The notes below the pieces were generated by a model. That model was not told the DNA's origin and did no database searches. It worked only from the letters and a program-made list of their open reading frames with translations. The translations under genes were made by a program, and so were the position numbers. This document shows positions 17,939-25,450 of a stretch of DNA of 64,000 bases, piece after piece (position 1 is the stretch's first letter; each line of letters opens with the position of its first letter). Source of the DNA: Sutcliffiella sp. FSL R7-0096 (GTDB lineage: Bacteria > Bacillota > Bacilli > Bacillales > Bacillaceae_I); contig NZ_CP152003.1 in NCBI RefSeq assembly GCF_038595065.1, positions 4,844,119 through 4,908,118 of the forward strand, written 5' to 3'.

Positions 17939-19786
17939 TTAATCTTCATTAATTAAAGCATTTCCATATCTAAACTCTTCAACTAAATGGAAGTTCTCCA
18001 TTCCATCCCACACACTTGTTGGAATGTGCTCTAAAACAATAAATTGAAATTCCTCATTATACATTTTATTTACATGACTAATAAAATCATTTAACAACTT
18101 CATCGCAGTGGTGATTTTTCCTTTATCACTTACTTCGACTTTACTCCAATTGTCCTCTTCCTCACCATAATAGGGTCTGCTAGGTTGGTCTAAAATCATA
18201 AATTGAGGAATATAAGGAGATTTCTGTATGATACTAGCCTCATGTAACCCTAAAAATAAACACAAATGCATAAATAGATGATTAGAACTACTTCCCACAT
18301 AAGAAGCATAAATTGAATTACTAGGTCTTAATGACAATGACTTATCCTTGAAGTTAAATAAAGCTCTATACCCTTCATAATTACCTAATGCACTACCGAC
18401 CTTATCTAAGTAATTTTGTATCAAAGACTCTAACATACTTTTAAAGGCTTCTCTGTCGATTTTTTCATCCCGCACTAAATTATTTAGTCTCTTTAGCTCT
18501 TTTTCCTTCTCCTCAAGTTCTTCACTAAAGTCTTCATTTTCATCCCTTTTCTGATATAATGACAATTTATACTTTAGTTCCCCGAGGAATAAGAGTTTTT
18601 CTGTTTCGCTGCCTAATGAAAGATAATTTTCTTTTTGAGGATATTGTTCAAGTTTATTATTAATATGTGACAGTTTTTGTTCTAGTTTATTTAATTCATC
18701 ACTGATGTTTAAGTTAAAAGGTTTCTTATTTTTCAACTGTTTTTTTATTGAATTAAACTCATCTTCTAATTGTTCTACCAGTGAGGACGTTTCTGGTAGT
18801 AACAATAGTTCACTAAAATTTTCTTTTACATATTTGATCGGCTTTAAGCTATCATAGTTATTTTTTTCAATTTCAAGGTAGGATTTATATTGATTTTCTA
18901 GTTTTTTGAAGTTCCTAATTTTCCTTATTATTAAATTTTTCTCTTTAGTTAATTCATCAATTTCAGAAAAAGAATTAGATATATCATACACCTTTTGTTC
19001 ATTACATAATTCTTGTAAGGTATTAAGGTAGTTTTCAGGTCCGATAAATTTATCATCGATTAAGTTTAATATTCTTGCTTGTTTTATGTCTTTTTTAATG
19101 TAAGACTCAAATAAATTTTCTTCTTTCTCGAATAAAGTTTGTTTCTTTTTTATTCTATTGATTTCTTTTTCAATTAAAACTATTTTTTCTTTTAGTAATA
19201 TATTTTCAATATCTTCAATTTTTAGGGCAATATCAAATATTCTTTCTAAAGCTTCTCTGTATCTAGTAATATTTTGCTTATCAAAATAAACTTCATTATT
19301 TGAAATAGTATTTCCAGATTGAGTATTAAATAATAAAAAATATCTAAATGATACCTTGTTTCCAGCCTTTATACTTTTACCACTATATGGTATTACCAAT
19401 TTGCTACTTATTGAAAATTCTGTTTGAATTATTTCCTTAAGTTCTTCTTCTGACATATTAGTATGAGGCTTTTCTGGTACCTTTCCTGATGAAGAGTAAT
19501 AATAGTTAGAAGAGCCACGTCTGTTTATTATTTTTTCCCTAGCTATAGTAAAACACTTGTCATTAATGAAAAAAGTTAATCCATACCATTCTACATTTTC
19601 ATTAATTTTCTCTTCAGAAATTGCAGCATTACTTGAAAAAAAGCAATAATCAATAATTGACATAATCTCAGATTTGCCAGTGCCACTAGCACCCGTAATA
19701 ACATTAACTTTATTTGGTTTAAATTTAATTTCTCTAATCCTATTCTTCTTCAACCATAATGTGACCGCTTCTATATAAAATTTCAT
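17939..19786 (-). CDS. ABC-3C system ABC ATPase (DUF3732-like)
   Basis: 615-residue SMC/Rad50-like ABC ATPase. Walker A is GASGTGKS (residues 32-39). A long charged, Leu-rich coiled-coil region spans ~170-480. The signature-like motif GSSSNHL lies near 498-504, Walker B is MILDQPSRPYY with Asp533 followed by Gln rather than the usual Glu, and the H-loop is LEHIP (His587). The DQPS motif is typical of DUF3732 proteins. No transmembrane segment is present, so it is not a transporter. Its ATG overlaps the middle-component stop by four bases; it is the last of three coupled genes. The role in sensing or gating an effector is inferred from ABC-3C systems. Confidence 0.85.
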   Translation of the reverse strand: MKFYIEAVTLWLKKNRIREIKFKPNKVNVITGASGTGKSEIMSIIDYCFFSSNAAISEEKINENVEWYGLTFFINDKCFTIAREKIINRRGSSNYYYSSSGKVPEKPHTNMSEEELKEIIQTEFSISSKLVIPYSGKSIKAGNKVSFRYFLLFNTQSGNTISNNEVYFDKQNITRYREALERIFDIALKIEDIENILLKEKIVLIEKEINRIKKKQTLFEKEENLFESYIKKDIKQARILNLIDDKFIGPENYLNTLQELCNEQKVYDISNSFSEIDELTKEKNLIIRKIRNFKKLENQYKSYLEIEKNNYDSLKPIKYVKENFSELLLLPETSSLVEQLEDEFNSIKKQLKNKKPFNLNISDELNKLEQKLSHINNKLEQYPQKENYLSLGSETEKLLFLGELKYKLSLYQKRDENEDFSEELEEKEKELKRLNNLVRDEKIDREAFKSMLESLIQNYLDKVGSALGNYEGYRALFNFKDKSLSLRPSNSIYASYVGSSSNHLFMHLCLFLGLHEASIIQKSPYIPQFMILDQPSRPYYGEEEDNWSKVEVSDKGKITTAMKLLNDFISHVNKMYNEEFQFIVLEHIPTSVWDGMENFHLVEEFRYGNALINED

Positions 19787-20241
19787 AGTTCCACCCTTAA
19801 TTGAAGATATAAATTTTTAGTATCTTCCATTAGTATTTGAGATAAGTTTTCAGCTCCAAGAATTATTTCTTTCGCTCTGTTTCCAAGACTTTTATTTTCT
19901 ATTTCGAATACATTATCCTCTTTAAGTAATATTTCCCCATCTTTAATACTGATCAGTTTCATTCTATTCAAAAGAATAATTGAGTTTATTGATACAGGAA
20001 GAAGAGAGTAGAACCTTTCATTATAATTGGAAAAGTTTGATGGATACTTAATGATAAATTCTTCTAAACTTCTAACTTTTATATTCTTTCTTTTTAATAC
20101 TTTTAAAGTATTATTATGTGAAAAAAACGGTAAAATCAGCATTGATTTCCCTATATTCATTTTTTTATGGTAATTAAGTACGGACAATATTGAAATAAGA
20201 CCAATTAATTCGTTATTATAGATTGTTAGATTTTTATTCAT
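19783..20241 (-). CDS. ABC-3C system middle component
   Basis: 152-residue protein between the nuclease-like gene and the ABC ATPase, matching the small middle component of ABC-3C systems in size, position and general look. It begins NLTIYNNELIGLISILSVLNYHKK and is mostly helical, with a central LSVLNYHKKMNIGKSMLILPFFSHN segment. It has no catalytic motif. ATG 20241 was chosen because AGAGGT lies seven bases upstream; it overlaps the preceding gene by eight bases and the ATPase by four. The family call rests mainly on gene order. Confidence 0.72.
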   Translation of the reverse strand: MNKNLTIYNNELIGLISILSVLNYHKKMNIGKSMLILPFFSHNNTLKVLKRKNIKVRSLEEFIIKYPSNFSNYNERFYSLLPVSINSIILLNRMKLISIKDGEILLKEDNVFEIENKSLGNRAKEIILGAENLSQILMEDTKNLYLQLRVEL

Positions 20242-21532
20242 TTTTATACCTCTTACCCCAATCGTATCTCCAACCAATCAAAGGCTTATCTGACAGTAAA
20301 TAAAATTGACCATTGCTCATCTCTAGATCTAATTGTGTTTCATCAATGTTCAATTTCTTGCTTAAAATCTCATCTAAACATAGGTTTGCTAAACCAATTA
20401 ATTCATTCTCATCGACATGTGTACCTTTTAATCTTAGTTTTCTTTTTAATTTTGAATAGGTACTATTAAATATAACTTCCCATTCATATATCGATTCTTC
20501 ATCGAACCTATCTTTCTCTAGGCTCATTATTTCTCCTTCTTGCTTCCACTGTTCTAGGTTATTGAAAGTCAGCAGTTTTGCTATCGTTCTCTTTATAACC
20601 TGGTCTTTGTAGTCATCATCTTCTTCGGAGATAACTCCAATATCTTCTAGCTGTTTGATAAATAATTGCTCTTCGGGGTTCCCCTCAATTATAGGCTTAT
20701 CTCTTCTTACTACCTTTTTATTTGTCTTTCCTAATAAAAAACACCTTGTATATTTCTCATATAAATCATCAAAACTGTATTCAATTCTTCCTCTTTGTTT
20801 AATAGTAATATAATTATCCCTTCTTATATTACTATCAAGACTGTTAAAAACATCGTCTATATTATTTTCTGGAATAAATTTTGCTTTAATTCTTAATCTA
20901 ATTCTTCCAAATAAATCATCTTCATTAAGACTAAAACTAAGCTTTTCCAAGAAAACACTTAGCCATTCATCATTTTGATTTAATAATTCCTTTATATAAA
21001 GTAAGACTTTATTTTCTCCCTTTTCATCATCCTTCTTATCCTCTTGTTTTTTTATTCCAGCTCTATACTTTTCTTTTAGGTACTCTTTAAACTCTTCAAT
21101 ACTAAATACACCATCTTTAAACTTTCTATGATTAACTAAGAAATTATTTGTTGTATTATCAGCTTTATTAGAAATCAAAATAAAATTAGTCTTTTTTATA
21201 AATTCAAGTTGAGAATCTAAATCTTTTCTTTTTTCAACAGTATCATTTATAACTTTTATCCAGTTATAAATAGTCTTCCATAGGTCAACATCACTTTCTC
21301 TAAGGTTTATTATTTCATCCTGTGCATTAGTTTGTATGGAATGTTTTAATTGCATTAAGGTCTGGGTTCCATCTTGGTAGTCTATATGAATGTCATCCTT
21401 AATTTCCAATCCAATTGACTCGCCTGATTCTAAGCCCAGAATCAAATAAAGAAAATAGTAATATTGATATTCAAATCCAATAGACTTATCTTCCGCTGCT
21501 GTAATATCTTGATGTGACTTAACCTTTGTCAT
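20234..21532 (-). CDS. ABC-3C effector: nuclease-like N-terminus plus C-terminal component
   Basis: 432-residue first gene of the system. Residues ~15-70 resemble a PD-(D/E)XK nuclease fold: Glu21 in GFEYQYYYFLYL, Asp47 in LEIKDDIHIDY, and Gln61-x-Lys63 in TLMQLKHS, a pattern shared with DUF4297-type restriction-like domains. The remainder is helical and charged, consistent with the ABC-3C C-terminal component that links effector to ATPase. SD AAGGGGA precedes the ATG. Nuclease activity is predicted from three positions only. Transcription probably starts at the promoter near 21600. Confidence 0.75.
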   Translation of the reverse strand: MTKVKSHQDITAAEDKSIGFEYQYYYFLYLILGLESGESIGLEIKDDIHIDYQDGTQTLMQLKHSIQTNAQDEIINLRESDVDLWKTIYNWIKVINDTVEKRKDLDSQLEFIKKTNFILISNKADNTTNNFLVNHRKFKDGVFSIEEFKEYLKEKYRAGIKKQEDKKDDEKGENKVLLYIKELLNQNDEWLSVFLEKLSFSLNEDDLFGRIRLRIKAKFIPENNIDDVFNSLDSNIRRDNYITIKQRGRIEYSFDDLYEKYTRCFLLGKTNKKVVRRDKPIIEGNPEEQLFIKQLEDIGVISEEDDDYKDQVIKRTIAKLLTFNNLEQWKQEGEIMSLEKDRFDEESIYEWEVIFNSTYSKLKRKLRLKGTHVDENELIGLANLCLDEILSKKLNIDETQLDLEMSNGQFYLLSDKPLIGWRYDWGKRYKNE

Positions 21533-21593
21533 TTACTTATCCCCTTTTAGATTTGTATAAGAATATTGTAGGAGCATAATACAAACAGCAAGC

Positions 21594-21622
21594 ACTATAC
21601 ACTTAATTTTTAAAATTAGCAA
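21594..21622 (-). promoter_or_regulatory. Candidate promoter of the ABC-3C operon
   Basis: On the minus strand TTGCTA (21617-21622) and TATAGT (21594-21599) are 17 bases apart, about 60 bases before the first gene of the system. Confidence 0.45.
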
Positions 21623-21643
21623 ACAGTAAAATTATACCATAAT

Positions 21644-21826
21644 TCATCTAAATTCTACAAAAATTTCAATGATTCCAATAATAATAACATTGGTTCCTTT
21701 ATTCTTAATTAGATTAGTAATATAGGTTCGTAGAATTTTTGAATAGAATTTATGTATAGATGTACTACCTACTATAATAAAGGTAGGTGATATTTTTAAA
21801 CCTGTTATCCCCCGTTTATTGTCCAT
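21644..21826 (-). CDS. Possible 60-residue hypothetical protein
   Basis: A short frame upstream of the ABC-3C operon and on the same strand. The product starts MDNKRGITGLKISPTFIIVG and ends in a hydrophobic TNVIIIGIIEIFVEFR. The purines AGGAA sit almost against the ATG, too close for a good SD. In AT-rich DNA a frame of this length can arise by chance. The rest of the gap 21533-22021 shows only the promoter candidate. Confidence 0.22.
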   Translation of the reverse strand: MDNKRGITGLKISPTFIIVGSTSIHKFYSKILRTYITNLIKNKGTNVIIIGIIEIFVEFR

Positions 21827-22021
21827 TTCCTATTCTTATAACACAATAATCTATTAAATTAATTTCTAAATATTCTATAGTTGTAAATGTACACCTCTTA
21901 AGCTGACAAGATGTTCTACTTTCATAATATACTAGAAAACTCCTTCGAATCCATAAATTGTTAATTAATAGACGTAATTTATGATACTATTATCTTAAAA
22001 AGAAACAATGAGGCCACAAGT

Positions 22022-22432
22022 ATGAGTGAATTAGTATTTGAAAAGAGAGATTTCAGACGAGATTCAAACTATAACCTTAAAACGGTCCAACTAAATAATT
22101 ATCCTATTGTCTATATTCTTTATAATGAGAAAAAAAGGCCATCCGCTTATATCGGACAAGCCGTTCAAGCTACAAGAAGGTTAAAGAATCATTTAGAAGA
22201 TAATAGGCGCAAAGATTTGAAAACTCTACTCCATAATGCTTCACCGTTCATTACTTTACACCTCGACACGCTAGATTATTACCATAATTATACATACCTT
22301 ATACCCTTTTATCTATGTATATCTTCATATATTTGTATAAACAATAAACCCGCCAATCAGGTTATAGTCCCCTTGATTGGCGGGTCGGATCAATATCTTA
22401 TATTTCAACGTCAAGCTCAATCCCGGACTTGA
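22022..22432 (+). pseudogene. Truncated GIY-YIG protein (N-terminal remnant)
   Basis: The first ~75 codons encode a GIY-YIG nuclease-like start: VYILYNEKKRPSAYIGQAVQ followed by TRRLKNHL, as found at the N-terminus of GIY-YIG/DUF2075 helicase proteins. After KDLKTLL the sequence no longer resembles the family and soon enters a hairpin, so the helicase part is gone. GAGG lies ahead of the ATG. It is the only plus-strand gene in this part of the island and is probably non-functional, though a short GIY-YIG product could still be made. Confidence 0.6.
22345..22384 (-). terminator. Hairpin terminator
   Basis: CCCGCCAATCA (22349-22359) pairs with TGATTGGCGGG (22374-22384); a T-rich tail follows on the minus strand. 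It closes the gene fragment at 22398. Confidence 0.65.
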
Positions 22433-22478
22433 ACTCTACAGTCACTTTATCACCATCAAGAGTTACCTTCTCATGTCA
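22398..22478 (-). pseudogene. C-terminal gene fragment, possibly of a recombinase
   Basis: The minus strand encodes HEKVTLDGDKVTVEFKSGIE and six further residues before TAA, followed directly by a terminator. The beta-rich ending resembles the tail of some serine recombinases, but too little is left to be sure. No start codon or upstream frame exists. Confidence 0.35.
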
Positions 22479-22620
22479 TTTCAATGCGCAGTAAAAAGCT
22501 TAATACGAAAAAACGATCACCTAATAAGTGACCGCCTTCCTCATAAAATTGTTTGATTCCAAGTATATTTGTACTGTGCAGGAAAAAACTTTCATTTAAC
22601 CCAAGGCCCTTTTTGGTGGT

Positions 22621-22938
22621 TTAGAGTAAAGGTATTGCTCTTTCTGTTTGGATAAAGTTTAAACTTTTTTCTTCCTGTTTAGTCAATAAAGTAATATCTA
22701 AAGTTATATTAAATTCATAAAAAAAAGTACAATACAAGTTCTTTCTCAAAAGAAGTATGTCTTGAATAGATATTTCGTCTTTATTATAAACTATTATTAA
22801 ATCAATATCATTGGGTGAATTAGAATAAAGTAAAGAACCAAAAAGATAAAAATCTAAATTAGAATAAAGAACGTTTTCCTTTTTTAAGTTGTTCACGCTG
22901 GAACGGAGTAAGGTAATTAAGGAATAGGTTTCCTTCAA
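22621..22938 (-). CDS. Nucleotidyltransferase domain protein (MNT-like)
   Basis: 105-residue minimal nucleotidyltransferase. The polymerase-beta type signature is FGSLLYSNSPNDIDLIIVY (residues ~33-51), with the metal-binding Asp pair in NDIDL and a later Asp in FNITLDITLL. Such small enzymes often transfer NMP or AMP to a protein or tRNA in toxin-antitoxin or defence pairs. The likely start is a TTG at 22938 inside the upstream gene, preceded by GGGGG; the coding overlap of 80 bases is unusually long. No HepT-type partner is present; the neighbours are an unknown protein and a phosphoesterase. Confidence 0.7.
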   Translation of the reverse strand: MKETYSLITLLRSSVNNLKKENVLYSNLDFYLFGSLLYSNSPNDIDLIIVYNKDEISIQDILLLRKNLYCTFFYEFNITLDITLLTKQEEKSLNFIQTERAIPLL

Positions 22939-23278
22939 AATTTAAAGCCCCCATAAACTCATCAATGAGAAATAACCCAATTTTATTAGCTTTTGCAACT
23001 TCCTTTCCACTTACCGAGTAACTATTCCAAGTGCTGATGGTAACAATAGCATCAATATGATTATGACTTGACATTATTTCTATAACTTCCGCTTCACTTA
23101 CGGAATAAAAATTTGTCAAGTGAACCAAAACGTTTCTCCCGTTCGTTTTGGTAATCTTAAAGAGTTGTTTTTCGACTTGTTCAATTTTTCTTACTTTATT
23201 GTGGCTACCAATAGCATCTAAAAAATATTGGATACTTTCTGGTCTAGGTATTTTTTCGTATCTTCCTCCCTCAGGCAT
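22859..23278 (-). CDS. Hypothetical island protein, possibly restriction-endonuclease-like
   Basis: 139-residue protein of unknown function between the phosphoesterase and nucleotidyltransferase genes. Residues ~72-110 (HIDAIVTISTWNSYSVSGKE then VAKANKIGLFLIDEFMGAL) resemble the last strand-helix-strand of Mrr/PD-(D/E)XK folds, where a free strand precedes an ELAK-like helix and an ID-G/EFM end. No convincing catalytic triad is seen, so the fold is a guess. SD GGAGG sits before the ATG. Its 3' end overlaps the nucleotidyltransferase gene by 80 bases. Confidence 0.65.
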   Translation of the reverse strand: MPEGGRYEKIPRPESIQYFLDAIGSHNKVRKIEQVEKQLFKITKTNGRNVLVHLTNFYSVSEAEVIEIMSSHNHIDAIVTISTWNSYSVSGKEVAKANKIGLFLIDEFMGALNFEGNLFLNYLTPFQREQLKKGKRSLF

Positions 23279-23296
23279 AAATATCTTCCTCCTTAT

Positions 23297-24610
23297 TTAT
23301 TCTAGAATTGTTAGTATTTCTTTGGGAAATGTAGGAACTTTAGAACTTTTATATTTAGATAAATGATTCATTTCAAACCCTTCTATATGATTCTTATATA
23401 AATTAAGAACAAATAATTTGTCCTCTGAAATTAATTCTTTATTACTTTGTAGTATTTCTAAAATTTTTTTATTATTTGGAATAATATCAGTAATGCACTT
23501 TTCTTTCCACATATATGCAAACTCTGAAACTGGGGTATGCTGGGCTGTAATACTAAATGGTCCATATTGCTTAAAAATTCGTTCATTTTCTGAAAATAGT
23601 TCACTTAATTCTTTTTTTAGTTTATCTTTTTTACAATTTATTTCATCTTCTGATCTATTTTTATTATTTGAGAATTTTGGGATGTGATACTCCAAAACGC
23701 CATTTTCCATTTTCCTACCTAACGTATTATTTAATGTCCAATATTCATGTTCACTGTTCCAAATATATTGGGAAATTTTCGCAACGCCATCCTCGATTAA
23801 AAAGTCTCCGAAACCTCCTAGAGAATATTCATCTGAGTGCACTCCAGCACTAACAATATTTAAGAGATTATTATATTGATTTGCTTCTATATTGTATGCT
23901 GCTCTATGTACATGACCAGAAAGGTATAAATCAATATTAAAATCATCAAATAAACTTTTAATTGCATTTTTATCACTATCAGCCATACATTCTAATGTAT
24001 GGTGCCCAATGGCAATAGACAATTTATTATTATCTACTCCTAAATTAGATAAACAATCCAATAATTTATTCTTCCCAATAAGTAATGCCCCTTCTTCTCC
24101 AGCTCTATTTGCAATAAGACATGTATTTAAATGCACTATATTATAATTTTCTGTTTCAAGTAAAAAGTGAATATTATTTAAGGGGTATTCTTTTGTTAAA
24201 AAGTCAAAATAGAAGGTTGAAAAAGAATCGAAACTACTCAATATTTTAGACTTATTCTCCTCATCTTCAAGATATTCATCTAATGTGTTTGAAGGGTTAT
24301 TTGATTCAACGATTTCATTAATCAAATCAGTTCTATCACTATTTCGTCTGATGTCATGATTTCCAGGAATAATATATATTTGCTTTTTCGATAAATTAAG
24401 TATTCTAAAAATTTCTTCGAAAAATCTCATTTGATTTTCGTTAAAACCTTGTCCTTGATGGGAGAGATCTCCTGTTAAAATAACAAAATTAAATGGGTTT
24501 ACTTGATTTAACTCATTTATTTTTGTTAATAGCCTCATCCTCATTCTTCTAGATTGATAATTTTCAACTTGAAAGTGAATATCAGAAATATGTAAAAAAC
24601 GCAAAAGCAT
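23297..24610 (-). CDS. Calcineurin-like metallophosphoesterase
   Basis: 437-residue enzyme of the calcineurin-like family. All five motifs are visible: HISDIHF (His7, Asp10, His12), LTGDLSHQG, IPGNHDIRR, IAIGHH and SGHVHRAAYN. The last ~150 residues form a helical, charged extension with no known domain. Such enzymes hydrolyse phosphodiesters of nucleotides or nucleic acids; the substrate is unknown. ATG 24610 is chosen for the GAGGTG seven bases upstream. First gene of a three-gene set with only 18 bases to the next. Confidence 0.88.
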   Translation of the reverse strand: MLLRFLHISDIHFQVENYQSRRMRMRLLTKINELNQVNPFNFVILTGDLSHQGQGFNENQMRFFEEIFRILNLSKKQIYIIPGNHDIRRNSDRTDLINEIVESNNPSNTLDEYLEDEENKSKILSSFDSFSTFYFDFLTKEYPLNNIHFLLETENYNIVHLNTCLIANRAGEEGALLIGKNKLLDCLSNLGVDNNKLSIAIGHHTLECMADSDKNAIKSLFDDFNIDLYLSGHVHRAAYNIEANQYNNLLNIVSAGVHSDEYSLGGFGDFLIEDGVAKISQYIWNSEHEYWTLNNTLGRKMENGVLEYHIPKFSNNKNRSEDEINCKKDKLKKELSELFSENERIFKQYGPFSITAQHTPVSEFAYMWKEKCITDIIPNNKKILEILQSNKELISEDKLFVLNLYKNHIEGFEMNHLSKYKSSKVPTFPKEILTILE

Positions 24611-24728
24611 TGTATAGCACCTCAAATATTTAACATAAATTCGAATAATCTATTATATACTCTGAATTATTATTAGTATTCTACATCGCTTCCAATTTTT
24701 CCTTCTTCACTTTAACTGCTTCGTTATT

Positions 24729-24911
24729 TTGAGTGAAATCCTACACAAAGTCCATAGAATAAAGGAGGATTTTGCACATTATTACGTCTACTGTGCAACA
24801 GATTACAAAAAAGAAGCGGGATATATCGAACCCACTTCAACCCCAAAATACCTCGATATAAACAACGAATTTGATTTAAACTTGAATATATTAAGAAAAT
24901 TCATGTTATAG
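24729..24911 (+). pseudogene. Short fragment of unknown origin
   Basis: A 60-codon frame opening with TTG and encoding HYYVYCATDYKKEAGYIEP among others. The composition looks protein-like rather than random, but there is no SD at the start and no recognised family. It may be the tail of a lost island gene. Confidence 0.25.
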
Positions 24912-24954
24912 AAATCATCCAGAATTTTTATATTCCATCTATTTAATGTTATAT

Positions 24955-25095
24955 TTACTTCGTAAGCTGCCTAGTTCTTTCAGGGGTTAGAGTTAACATT
25001 ACTCCTACATCCCTAAATTTCATAGGTTCATCACTGACCCCGTATATAGAATCTAAAATTAGTTGTTCTCTATCTGATAAAACACTCTTATTTTC
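24955..25095 (-). pseudogene. Remnant of a sigma-70 family factor (region 4)
   Basis: The minus strand encodes VLSDREQLILDSIYGVSDEP then MKFRDVGVMLTLTPERTRQ, a clear sigma-70 region 4 helix-turn-helix, ending in LTK and TAA. A TAA in frame lies just upstream at 25096-25098 and no start or other sigma regions follow, so the gene is broken. The rest of 24912-25450 shows only further stop-ridden short frames. Confidence 0.65.
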
Positions 25096-25450
25096 TTAAT
25101 GAACTTTTTATACTCTTGTGATTCTCTCTCCTTTATTATTTAATAATAGCGCTTTTTTTCATTTATCTTTTAATTTGTCCTTATCTCTATATAGTAAAGA
25201 ACATCTTCCTTAGTTATCATATAAAATTTCAACAACTCCTTTTTTCATACTAGTCAGTAAATCACTCTAAAACATAATTCGACAACTAATGTTATATACC
25301 TCCAGAACTTGAAAAGCATGTGTTTTTATAACGTCTTCAGTTTTGTCATAACATTACCTTTAACCACTCATCTGTGTACTAATAAATCCCTAGTTTAATT
25401 AGGTATTTTTCCCCTCCTTTAAGACCAATACTGTTATAAACGATAATGGA

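Noticed and set aside
17939..19786. The island ATPase as an ABC transporter
   Set aside because: No membrane partner is present, it has a long coiled coil, and its Walker B is DQPS as in DUF3732.
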